Assembly (NCBI GenBank): GCA_000328365.1
Contig: KB295515.1
Coordinates: 236,932-300,931, forward strand
Direction of reading: 5' to 3'
Length of the DNA stretch: 64,000 nucleotides
Source of the DNA: Capitella teleta
Lineage: Eukaryota > Annelida > Polychaeta > Capitellidae
Shown: positions 25,214-36,494 of the stretch, piece by piece
Numbering within the stretch: the first letter of the stretch is position 1
Layout: each line of letters opens with the position of its first letter
Translations under genes and position numbers: made by a program
The notes under the pieces: model-generated
The model's database searches: none
What the model saw: the letters and a program-made list of their open reading frames with translations, nothing else
What the model was told of the DNA's origin: nothing

Positions 25214-25361
25214 CTTTTATGGGTTTTATTTAAAGACATTGTTTCATAATTGCATAAGTATTGCTGCATATGATTCATATTTTTGTTGTATTTCTGTTCA
25301 TTACTACTACTGCCAATGACCGTCTTGAAATATGCGCATGTCATTCATTACCTGGAGGGGT

Positions 25362-25480
25362 ATACTGTAAAACACTTGTTTTTCGCTGTGCTTATTTTTT
25401 GCAGTGCATATTTTTCGCGATAGATCGCTAAATCAGTTTTTCGCCCATGTATTTTTCGCGGCGGATTGAAATATGGACCT
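25362..25480. repeat. TTTTCGCG-rich short repeat
   Basis: Begins TACTGTAAAACACTTG and contains repeated TTTTTCGC(G) motifs. It resembles widespread short non-autonomous repeats of marine invertebrates, but boundaries and class are not defined here. Confidence 0.45.
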
Positions 25481-25839
25481 AATTGACCTTTTTTATTTCC
25501 ATTATGATTTTTTTTTTACACTTTATATCTGCGTACTTGATGGTGGCTCCTGTTTTAAATAAAACTATTCAATTGTTTTGGTTCACTTGTTATATTTTGT
25601 TGTTGAGGGATTTATCTGTTAGTCCCAGTGATTTGGTACCTTGACTAATTAACCACACAATAAAAACAAAGTACGTACGCCTCAGCTATACATGTAATGT
25701 ATGTATAATGTCTTGCTCATAATTTTCAACAATTACAACTAGCCGCAGTTCATTTGAGTAGTTATGGAAGCATGAGAGAAGCTGGTAATTTCAAGGTCAA
25801 ATGTTAACCAAAACCGCCAAACCCATAAGTATAAATATT

Positions 25840-26810
25840 GGTGTATAGTACACTTATATATTACATAATAACTCTCTTTACTAACCCTAGATGTCTTGAT
25901 GTATTCAGCACTTACCATGATTACTAACCCTAACCTTCCTGGTGTATAGCGCACCTAAATACCCCAGTTACGAGGAGAAGTGTATTCAGCACATCTTTCC
26001 CTATCTCTCTCTCTGTTATTTTGAGTGTATTGTGCACCTATCATAGTGTAAACGTCACATAAAACTCTGTAATAGCTAGTAGTGTACCAACTATGGTATA
26101 AAGCACATATTCCAATTTTTAAATATTAATTTATGTTATTGAAATAATATTTGTTAGGTGCCAAGAACAAAAATATTTCAAGTAGTGTGGTCATTTTTGG
26201 CCAGTGGCCATCAGAACTGTTTCAATTAGGCATCTCTCTCAAGATTGGTGTAAACAGCACATCACAGATTGTCTCATAACTCGAGATTCTTTTAATGTTC
26301 AGTTACCTAATTAATGAGGGTCTAAAGTTCTGTTGCTTATCTTCCTTTGGTTTATTTTGCACCACAGTTGGCATATTTCATAATTAGTTATTGCATGATA
26401 CTTAATGGTGTATTGTGCACTTATCATGATTAGTGGTAGGTCGCAAAGAAAAAAATTATTTTCAGGTACTAATATGCTAGGAGTGAGATCGCAATTAAAT
26501 CGAGTAAGTAGTCAAGTTGCTTACCCACCGTCTCCAATTTGTTTCATTAAAATGGAACAAGAGGTTTTGAAGCAATTCACTTTCTTTTATAATGCTTCTG
26601 AAAAAGCACAAACATCATACAATCAAGTTGAATATATGCACCTTCACCAAGTCCGTTGAACATACTCGAAGGTGCGAATTATAGGGATTGTGAGGTATTC
26701 CGTATCCATGGGAGGTATCATTTCGAAAGAAAACTCGTTGGATTTGTACATACATAACGAGTTTCTGAGCATAATTACCCCTAATCCCCGTTGCATGTTC
26801 CAAATACACC
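25840..26810. repeat. Right field of 17-bp iteron-like motifs
   Basis: About eleven copies of the same motif as at 16341-16720. Direct: 25840, 25898, 25941, 25979, 26024, 26045, 26095 (shortened), 26247, 26349 and 26407. One inverted copy: 26794-26810. Best-conserved examples read AGTGTATTGTGCACCTA and GGTGTATTGTGCACTTA. The field begins about 630 bp after the stop codon of the recombinase gene. Spacing is irregular (20 to about 370 bp), so this is not a satellite. Confidence 0.75.
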
Positions 26811-27062
26811 ATCCTCAAAACTTGAAAGTTATTATATTCTGATTTAACATCCACACCGTGCGCCATAATTGCAGATACGGTATGAGCTATCATTGAAGAA
26901 CATTTAGGAAAGCTTAAATCTGAAAAATTAAATGTAAAACGGCTAAACTTGGCTTCGCATGCTTTACACTACGAGCTAAAGAGAGTCAGTTGTTTACAAA
27001 GCATCAAAACATCCCCGCCCCTACCAAGCAGTCGGCAGCCTTTATCTCTTCTCTGTTTACGC

Positions 27063-27308
27063 CGCGACCAGAGCTTTGATTGGCTGACTCCAAAGATCAA
27101 CGGACCGTGGATCTCAACTAAGCTATAAGGCATATTGTTGTTGGTGTATTTGTGATGATCTTTAATGAATGACCGACAAAAGACCGCAAACCGACCAGAG
27201 CTTGGCTGACTCCTAAAACCAATAGACCGTGGATATCGACTAAGGCATTGTTGTTGGTGTGCTTGTGATGATAATTATTTAATGAATTGCCGACAAAAGA
27301 CCGCGCGC
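27063..27308 (+). repeat. Two-unit tandem duplication, about 120 bp
   Basis: Two diverged head-to-tail copies (about 27063-27188 and 27189-27308) share CGACCAGAGCTT, TGGCTGACTCC, GACCGTGGAT and CGACAAAAGACCGC blocks. Both contain a GTTGTTGGTGT segment partly resembling the iteron-like motif. Confidence 0.8.
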
Positions 27309-27589
27309 ATTCGAGGATAGAGTTAATTAAAGAAATCCAGCCTTAGATCTACACGTTGATAAATATTTGTTAATTAAAAGTTTCAATCTCAATTTCTCCT
27401 ATAATCATTTCTTTGGTCTAGATTTCTCGTAAGTCATGAGATCACCGTTCATAGTTTATGAGTTCATAACGCATGCAGTTAATCATAACGTCAGAGCACG
27501 GTTTGGAATCATAACGGTCATATCATAACGGCCTCGATCTATCCCTCGAAGTATCCTTGAGTCGAAGTATTTGAGCTAACCCCACGAAC

Positions 27590-27612
27590 TTCGACACATC
27601 GAGGTTTTACTG
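27590..27612 (-). repeat. Right pogo-type terminal inverted repeat
   Basis: Reads CAGTAAAACCTCGATGTGTC on the minus strand, followed outward by TA. It differs from the left end at 16044 at one position in 23. A single CCTTGAGTCGAAGTATTT-type subterminal motif lies just inside (about 27555-27573), in the same direct orientation as those at the left end. Confidence 0.8.
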
Positions 27613-27639
27613 TAATTGATAATTTATTAAAAAGAATGA

Positions 27640-30090
27640 TACAACTATAGGATCCATGAGAGCAAGTGAAATAAAAGGTCAGACGAATGCTTCATTTCTA
27701 CATGGTACAAAACCTGACATTAATTTAAATTTAATTTTCTTTTGTTATTATGATGTAATAAAAATTAAGAAGATATATTATTCTACATGTACGTACCAGA
27801 AAAAGTTATGCGTCTGAGCTTTCTACAACCAATCCAAAGGTGATCGAGCAGATTATATATGATATATCACTTGATACAACACGTGAAAGCTTATGTTTAT
27901 GTGCTCGTGTCTTGTTTATGTATTAAATGATAACTATATATTTTTTTAATAATCTAATTGTGATTTGAATAACATGATTTTTTATTTATAATTCTAATTG
28001 TATTTGTTAAAAGTTGAAGAAATTATAAATAACACAAATAAATGAAAATTTGAAAAAAAATAAGAGAAATAATTAACTGTGTTTTAAATCCGGGCATCAT
28101 ATTATTATATGTATTCAAACATTATTTCGACATGCACCCTCACACTGCATAGAGACGCGCTCGTTCGTCTCGTTCGCAAAACCACATTGCTGATCAGCAA
28201 ACGGAGGAAGCCCTTTAGGGACTAAATGTTACTATAAATAGCAGCCAACGAGCTATCACCTGTCATCGGTGTGCGCCTGTGTCATTATATATCTGACCAG
28301 AGAACCAGTGAAAATGAAAACTTGACATGCTGGTGCTTTGGGGTATAAACTAGCCTATAATTTAATAGTCCCTTATATTCCAAGCTACTGCGAATGGGCG
28401 CTTTGACAGAGAAGCATCGTATCTAATTGCGTTGCATGCTTTGCGAGTCTCTATAAACGCATTTATTTGTACCATCGGCCATTACGGTAATGACACTCCA
28501 ATGCCACGTGTAGCCTATTGACCTGAATATACCTGTGATATACTCGTACAGCGACTGTGAATCCGTATTCGTATATAAACACTACTATTCATTAATCATA
28601 TTAAAACTATTATTATACTGTTCACCTTGACGCCATCGTTGCCGTGCTCCTGAAAGTATGACCGACTTAAAAGTTGTACAGTATTGAAGCACCTTTTTGT
28701 TACACTTTCCAAGCGGAAGTCAAGCGCGTGTCCTTGTGTTTTTTCTTCATCCGGCCTGCCACCTAACATGAGATGCCAACCGCTGAGTTATGTTATTGAT
28801 GGGCACCACAATTGCACAACACTTGCATTCATATTCTCAAAAAGTTATTTTCCCATTCGGGAGTTATTGCTGTCGGTGCTATGGCCTTCATATGTAGAAT
28901 ACGCAATGCCAAACACGTGAAATTTGAAGGATAGATAATACAACTACATTATTCACAAAAATTACACGTAGCTTTATTATTTAACTGGCATAACTAGTTT
29001 TTGATTGGGCGCACTTTTACCATTATCACTGTGAAAGCCTCATTTCGGGCACTAAAAGTTGACGATACTAAATTTAGTTAATACAGAAATTGCACTAGGG
29101 AGGTGCATAAAAAGCATCCGCGAATTTTTATAATTCAATCAGTAAGCCAGTCAGCCATTTACCATAATCATTTTGCAATACATGATAATTTTCGTATATA
29201 ATGTGGAAAAGACGTATACATGGAACACCTGTTAATGCTTTATAATTATGTCTTATCTGCTAGTTTACTTTATTTTATATCACTATAACAGCATAAATGT
29301 ATGTCTCTGAAAACATTTTCAAGGGACAATATATTGGCGATACCCACATATCTATACAAAAATGAGGATACATAAAACATTCGTGAAATTTTGCCGAAAC
29401 GTAAATACATGTATACGATAACATGTTTACTGGACATATGTAATTTTTTATTGCTTTGATGCTTCTATGAGGAAGATATCGAATATATTTGTCTATGTTT
29501 GATAGTCCATAATCAATTTTAAATTCACCAGTTAATGTGAAATATGTAAATTGCATGTAAATAAGGAGACCCTGTTTCATTCGAATTGGCACCAGAGGTG
29601 ATTGCAGTGACTTTCTGGGAAATCCAGTGATTGCAATTTTGATATGAAAAGCTAACCTTATAATTATTCCAGCCAATTTTCAGCCTTCTGTGATTACTCG
29701 TTCTATGTTAGGCCGAGAACTTTCCGAACAACCCTCCTCGTATACATACAGGTTAATGAATGTGGTTCGTACGTAACAAATGCATTGGATAATAATTATT
29801 ATCTGTAAGCTGCTCTGTTGTGTCATCTGTGCAGAAAAACACCAAAGAAAAATTTAAAAAAAGAACAGAAAAAGTCAGTAAATAATTTAATTATGGATGT
29901 TTTATTGATTTCACAAGAAATTCCACGTGCAAATAAATTCATACTTCTTGAAATCACTCAGTGTGTATTTTAATTATTTAATTCAGCTCAATGCATCAGC
30001 AGCATGCAACATTTCTATTTTACATGCATAACTAAAGTTCGTTTCACAGTGCATCAACTTATTGACACAATTATATCAATGACACGGTCA
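27640..30090. other. Intergenic, no supported gene
   Basis: AT-rich with no recognisable domain in any frame. A TATA-like site is noted separately at 28233. Confidence 0.5.
28233..28240 (+). promoter_or_regulatory. Possible TATA box
   Basis: TATAAATA in a locally GC-richer stretch. The ATG that follows at 28313 opens only a three-codon frame and no downstream exon was identified, so the call is weak. Confidence 0.15.
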
Positions 30091-31440
30091 CTCTCAAGCA
30101 GCCATAAATACAGCCATAGTGTTCTCGATCCCGAAAAACCTCAATGGTGATATTTCCAGCAGTGATAATTACCGAAGCATAGCTCTAAGCTCTTGCATTG
30201 CTGAGTTGATGGAGGTGATTTTCATGGAGAAATCAAGAGAGCAAAATGGTACGAGCGATCTGCAGTTTGCGTACAAAGCAAAGCATAGTACTTCCATGTG
30301 TACTCTCATGCTCAAAGAAACTGTGAACCATTTTCTTAACAGGGGCACAGGAGTTTGTCTAATGGATGTGTCAAAAGCCTTCGACCGTATCAGGCATGAT
30401 AAACTCTTTCGCATTTTACAGAACAGAAACGTACCTGCTTACGTAATTCGCTTTCTGATGAATTGTTACTCGCATCAGAAAATGACAGCCAGGTGGAATG
30501 ACGTTCAGATCTACCCTTTCGGGTCCCTCAACGGCGTCAAGTAGGGCGGAATTGTTTCGCTTGTTCTTTCTGTTGCTACATGAATATTTTGTTGGAGCGA
30601 CTTAGAGACTCGGGCATAGGATGTCCAATCGGCAGTGTTTTGCTGGTGCATTGTCGTATGCAGACGATCTCACTCTTCTGGCGCCAACTTTGAGAGGATT
30701 GAGAGAAATGCTCAAAAATCTGCGAAGTGTTCGCACTCAATTTTGATGTAATGTTTAACCCATCTAAATCCGAATTTATTTTTTTAGTCATTCGTCCAAT
30801 ACTCACAGTGTGTCCAATATCACTCTTTGTGGAAAGAAAGTTAAATATGTAAAGCAGGCGAAACATTTAGGCAATAGTATTTTTTTTGATCTTGACGAAG
30901 GATCAGAAAGTATTCGCAAAATCAGCGATTATTTTTTTCACGTCAATTCATTGAAAGCCACTTTTATAGGTGTTCGTTTAGATGTTATAATTAAGTTGTT
31001 TAAAGCCTATTGTATGACGTTCTATGGTTCGCAGGCATGGGGTTTAAATCAGTCGTGCATTGATAATATATGTGTGAAATATAACCGAGAAAATTGCTTA
31101 ATTTAAAATTAATTATTTTTTCTGAACCTTCCATTGAAAACTCATCGCAATTTGTTAATCTCATTAATAGGCACTGCTCCTTTGAAATTTCAATTGTTTA
31201 ATATATTTCATCGTATGCATTGTGCAATGCGTCATAGCAGAAACGTCACTATTAGTTTTGTCACTAGCATCCTCTTATCACACAATAGAAGCATCACATC
31301 CTTCAATTTAAATAAACCATGCTCTGCTTTGCCTTATGATCATGAAGCAGCAGTTAAAGCTAGCCTCATTTGGGACATCATAGATAGTAATTTCCAGTCC
31401 TTACTCTTGACAAAAAATGAAATAGAATACATCCTTGAGG
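30090..31440 (+). mobile_element. LINE fragment with reverse transcriptase remnant
   Basis: A 5'-truncated non-LTR retrotransposon. Recognisable reverse transcriptase pieces in order: NYRSIALSS (about 30167), LMDVSKAFDR (about 30360), a YADDLTLLAP catalytic-loop motif (about 30656), and a distal segment with AKHLGNSIFFD and KAYCMTFYGSQAWG near 30857-31042. Frameshifts and in-frame stops (for example TAG at 30542 and several near 30745-30775) separate the pieces, so it is dead. The motif style fits Jockey/CR1-like or related LINEs of invertebrates; the exact clade is undetermined. A (TTG)n tract follows. Confidence 0.85.
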
Positions 31441-31472
31441 ATATATGTATCCATTGGGTTTGTTTTTTGTCT

Positions 31473-31525
31473 TTTTTATTGTTGCTGTTGTTGTTGTTAT
31501 TGTTGTTGTTGTTGTCGTTGTTTAA
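31473..31525. repeat. TTG microsatellite
   Basis: Interrupted (TTG)n tract immediately after the LINE remnant. It may have grown from the LINE's 3' tail, which is inference. Confidence 0.85.
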
Positions 31526-31727
31526 ACAACATTAGCCCTGCGGCTAATGGCAATGACATTGGAAAACTTCAGAATGTACAAAGTACCATTAATGACAACG
31601 GTAATGCACTAATTAACTTCGAGGTATGCATGATGTCAATTGATGAAAGATTATCAAATAATCAAAGTTAGGACCTGAGCATCATTTGAGTGCTTATTCC
31701 TGTAGATATGCAGCTAAAAATACCTAG

Positions 31728-31850
31728 GTAGGGTAATTATGGCTTTACGACTCCGCCAGCACTCAGATGTGTGCCAGAGCGGAAACCCGGGACCGGGGTG
31801 ACCCCCTACTCCTTTTGATAGATCCCAAGGGTCTTAATTTGTATGCTACC
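31728..31850 (-). mobile_element. SINE 3' part with different head
   Basis: On the minus strand this shares the 3' body of the SINEs at 17603 and 46997 (blocks ACCCTTGGGAT, GAGTAGGGGG and CCCCGGTCCCGGG, then GGAGTCGTAAA), but the sequence upstream is unrelated to their tRNA-like head. It may be a second SINE family sharing the same tail, or a chimeric or truncated copy. Confidence 0.7.
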
Positions 31851-31939
31851 GTAGACCAGAATGCTCAGCATATACAGCTTAGTATACTAGCATAACCGTT
31901 TGTCTCGGTCGAAGACATGCCATTTTAGCGGATACCCAA

Positions 31940-34900
31940 ATGGTTTAGTTGTACCCTGGATCATACATTGGGGCAATAACCCGCCATTTACGTACTCTTA
32001 TTGGTCTTATTGTACCAGAATAACCTCTCCTCCCAAAAAGCATCTTCCCTTTCTTGATCAATGAGTTCTTGCACTATGCGTTAATGGATCCAGCAAAATT
32101 GAGCATTCTTACTTTCTCAGAAATCTCATTATTCAGCTACAATGATAAGTAAAAAACATTGCATCTGCACCCTGGAGATGCCAACCATTTATTCTGATCA
32201 AATAGTGCAATAAACGTGTATTCCACTAATCATGCTCTGTGGGATTTATCACCAGAAATTCAGTATTGGGTGTCGTGACAAAGTTCATTCACAAATCCGC
32301 GACAGATTCAGACAAGTGCATTGATCGTATTTCATGACATCTACTGACGTTTTGACAGAACTGCATACAGGAAGTGGGTTGTAATTTTTCGTCATTTGGA
32401 GTGGTGCGATATCATATAAAATGTAAGCCCAAGCTTCAATTTTGTAGTTAGCCAAAGTGGATCCCATATACAAAAGGGTCAGTTCCTCTTCTTCACCTCG
32501 TTCCACAAGATGTAATCTTGAAGATCATGCTGAACCCTCGTTTATGCAGTATCAGATCATTGACTCCCAATGACTTGCGCGGATTTTAGAAGAATAAGCA
32601 TTACGATTCTAGTTCCAATGCATTCCTAACCCATTGTAAGGGTAACATTTACCGTTACATGAGACAAGTTCTTTAATAAATACAGTATTACTATGACACA
32701 TATATTATTGTGCTTGCATCCAAATCTTCAACACACAAAAAAAAAAAAAAAAAAAATTAATTTTAGGTCTGTTCCCATTATATCCACTTCGAATTTGGCC
32801 ACGTGATTTCAAAGTTTGCACCTCTACTTCGGGCAGACGAAATTATCATGAAACTCGAAAACGTCCGAACTGTGAATCAAGCGAATAATTTTGATTATAT
32901 GAAAGGAAAATATTGTGACTTATCGGCAGCAACCAGAATTTTTACATAGGGATTCAAAGATATCGATTACAAATTTTAGCCCACTTTACCGATAACGACG
33001 ACCCAGTGGTTTTGAGTTAAGTTGGCGAAGGAGCAGATGAATTCCGATAAAGCTGTATGCAAACGCCCGTTTAATTTCATGGATATACGTGGTCATACAG
33101 TTGATCAGCAATAAACCATGTACATCTATACTGGTTCTAGAAAAGTGTTGTTGTTATCAACTCAGCACCTGAGTTCACTTGTTGATCCCTGAATAATATA
33201 CATGTAATTAATTACATGAGAACGTCATTTTACGAGTCCAAGATCTGATTAGGGAATGGTAACCAGTGATATCTTGTGCCGTTCACTGAAACTGATCTAA
33301 TATTGTCACGCGTTGTCTTAAAGGGGAACACACTGTCATGATGTAATAGCACCATAATTAATAGTTTTGCTGATTTGCTGATGCACGAATTTTGATTGAA
33401 ACTCCTTAATTAATCGGTGCCCCTTGAACTCCATAAATCCTGGGCTCAAAGACCTTTGAACTCCATAACTTCCTGGGCTCAAAGACCCTTAAACTCCATA
33501 AACCCTGAGCTCGAAGACTCTCAAACTCGATCCATAAATTCCTGCCTTGGACTGTTTCCCTCCAACTGGCTTAAAGGTCTTAGTGAAAAAAACCGCGATA
33601 TATTTATTTTTTCATTTATTTATTATTATTTTTTTTTATTATTATTATTTTTTTCTCAATCTAAGCTCACGTTTAGAATTATAAACGATCATAGCGCCCT
33701 TGAGGGATCGCCAAAACTTCATTTGGTCCCATGGGATGAGGTGAGTCCCATCTGGTCCAGTGAAACGTTCTCTAGATGTATTTGTTACTTCCATGGTGCC
33801 TAGGTACGCAAATGTTCTGTTCCGCCAGAAGACTAGTTTTAACGATGGGTGGAAATTGGCGTGGAATGGGAGGGTCGTGATTATCGATGGGTTGGAAGGA
33901 TGTTGTCGAAAAAAAGATAATTGGTTCATCGGTGATAAGCTCATATGTGGGAAGTACTGTCAAAAGACAGCCCACCCTGTATGTTCGGGGGTTAGCATTA
34001 ACGTGATAACTGTATGTGGAGCATAAGTGCTTAATGTGGAAACCCACCGGATTTGAGATATAAAATGAAAACGTAACTTCCCTTACAATTCTGTGTTCAA
34101 AGGATTTTTGGGGGGAAAAGAATGAATAAAATATAAAATATTTTGAGAATAACTGGGCAATTTGAACTGATCCCTACAGAGATGGGGTTACTGTACCTAG
34201 AAGTTGAGGGAAAAGCACAAACAATTGTTTAACGATAGCTCCAGCCATGTTTATGGTGGGTTGTTTATGGTTTTATGGAACCAAAATATGTTGGAACACA
34301 GTGAAATGAAAGCCTACTACCATGATCCATCATGAAATCGTAAGGTCTTAGGAATGTGTTGGGTTTTTTCCACTAATGTTGTTTTGGTAACGAGTATCGT
34401 TTGGCAACTCCATTCCTTTGTTCTCTATAGTGATAGAACCGAATAAAGTGAATGTGAATGCTATTGTCGGAAATTTGTGATTTAACAGAGGGTTCCAAAT
34501 GAAGGTCCCTTGAAATTGATGATATGTGCGTGTAGGGGTTGTAGCCTACGCTACCTTGTTCGCCATGATAATTGAAGATCAGAGACGATTTTGAAGCGGA
34601 ACGCTGTAGAAATTCTGAGTGTATGATTCATTTGAAGCAAAAGTTTCGAGGATGGCGGCTAGTGTCGCTTCATCCACATGTGACTCCCGTTCGAGATATT
34701 TTTCCGCAGCCGCAACGAGTGAACAATAATAACGAATTTCTGGAACAAAATGATTGGACTCCCTTTTCACCGTCGATAAATGAAACTATCGTTCCAATAT
34801 TTTTCTCTTAACGCAACACCTATCATATACACGTTATCCGAGTACCAATTACAGGAGATATGGTGTTATATAAAAGTTCCTTTTCTAATTTCACTTTAAG

Positions 34901-36490
34901 GGTCATCTGATCCGAATCTCTAATGTGATATTTTTGGCATACAACGTCCTTTCTACGTGAATAAATGTATATAAAAAAATATATGATTTGCACTTCAATT
35001 ATATTTTACAGAGTGGGCCAAAAATAGTCTATCTACTCCATGTTAAAGATCTCAACGTATTTCTGAGAAAGTGTTTCAAAACAGATCGTAGTGTAAAAAT
35101 CACATAAAAATAAGAGAAATTAAACCTTGGTATGGGTAGTCTAACATGTCATGCTGTATTTCCTATCATTTCTATTCCAATTTCATTAAAATTAATTATC
35201 GTAACATGAAATCGATGCAGGGTCCTGAGCCGCATTCAGGGCCATTGAGGGTCAATTTTCGTCCACAGATACAGCCTGGAAGCAGATTTGAAAAGGTTGA
35301 GGTCACGTGGCCCCATTTCCATTAGTTTTCAATGCGCCGCGCGTCCACATAAATGGAGTAGGCTTCTCTTTGAAATGACTGTCACCGTTGACTTTTGCTA
35401 ATTAGGTGAATCCCAATTGCCCCTTAGCGGCCTATTAAATGCAGCTCTTAGAAAAAGGTTCCCTGCTTGCAAGTGTTATACAGTGCACAGCATGCTCAAA
35501 CTTGTATTTTTATTTAAAAAGATATAGAAAGAGAAAACAAAGTATGCATCCAAGGACACCAATGAAAGATGTTCTGAATTATTCAAGCACTTCCATCGTC
35601 AATCAATTACTGTCTCCTCAACACTGTTTTTCTTTTTTATCGATGCTATAAATTACATATTAATGATTCATGAAGGGCATTCATCGGCATTAGACAATTT
35701 GACATTTACTTCAACCGCGTCGTTATATAGAAGCGTGAAATAAAGCATGCGAATGCTAGGGTTTCAATGCTCCACCCGTTATATACATGTATAAATTTGC
35801 AAATTCTTCAGTCAAAATGCAGACACAATAACTGCACCGTTGGACTAAGGCGACTGCTGCTCAAAACCTGTTCTGACATCACGTTCCGCCCACCAGTTCG
35901 CAGAGCATGTCATCGTCAGCTAGAGGAGCCTTGTCACGGCCTTCAGGAAGTTGACTGAAGATGATATGATACTACACTCTGCATCCCTGCCCAGAACCGT
36001 GAATATCTTGAGTGTGTGCATGGTGAGAATACGGCACATGAAATTATATTACACGCATAAATCGATGGGTTTCCTATGAAACCGGTTTGCGTAACTTCTA
36101 CCTATATATAGCTTATATTTATTTCATCAGTATACATAACAGGATTTTGACTGTAAAATGAACCGATTATTCCCAGACAAAGAGAAGGCGAGAAAAAAAA
36201 AAAAAAAAAAAAAAAATCAAACAAATAGATGTTCAGTTTGTGTGATAAAATTACTAGTAAGCTGCAGACTGATGTCTTTTTACGTTCACCACTATGTAGT
36301 CCGCTTCCTAGTATCACAATTCTCTCATGTTTGCTCCACCCTATTTTTCTTTCTTTTCAAACAGCTAAGACCCAACGTATTGTATTACTGATGCAAATAA
36401 ATCCCATGGAAGCGGATCCGATGTACTGACTTACATATAAGAGGATGTTGTTTTTGTTATCTGCATATTATACGCGCGCGTGCACTTTAG
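31940..36490. other. Intergenic, few short repeats, no supported gene
   Basis: Contains an A-run at 32738-32756, a minisatellite at 33424-33545 and a second A-run at 36194-36216. A plus frame at 35814-35958 following an acceptor-like TTCAG is Cys/His-bearing and could be a terminal exon, but no partner exon was found. Confidence 0.45.
33424..33545 (+). repeat. Minisatellite, about 33-bp unit
   Basis: Three to four diverging copies of a unit built on AACTCCATAAAtCCTGGGCT followed by CAAAGACC. Divergence rises toward the right end. Confidence 0.85.
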
Positions 36491-36494
36491 CAAT

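Larger units (their letters stand above)
16044..27612. mobile_element. Candidate 11.6-kb tyrosine-recombinase element
   Basis: Outer boundaries are two TA-flanked inverted ends starting CAGTAAAACCTCGATGTRTC, matching at 22 of 23 positions (left 16044-16066, right 27590-27612). Inside, in order: short subterminal motifs, a GA microsatellite, the left field of 17-bp motifs, a pogo remnant with a SINE in it, the Tudor/tyrosine-recombinase gene, the right motif field, a 120-bp tandem duplication and the right end. The ends are of pogo/Tigger type, which normally go with a DDE transposase and not a tyrosine recombinase. Two readings are open: one large composite element, or a recombinase element (roughly 16.25-27.53 kb) inserted into a small pogo copy. 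A 19-bp direct match (16 of 19) at the inner edges, 16223-16241 and 27534-27552, fits the second reading. Confidence 0.4.

Noticed and set aside
33645-34047. Overlapping plus and minus frames of 88-99 codons
   Set aside because: No family resemblance and no consistent splice sites; neither strand stands out.
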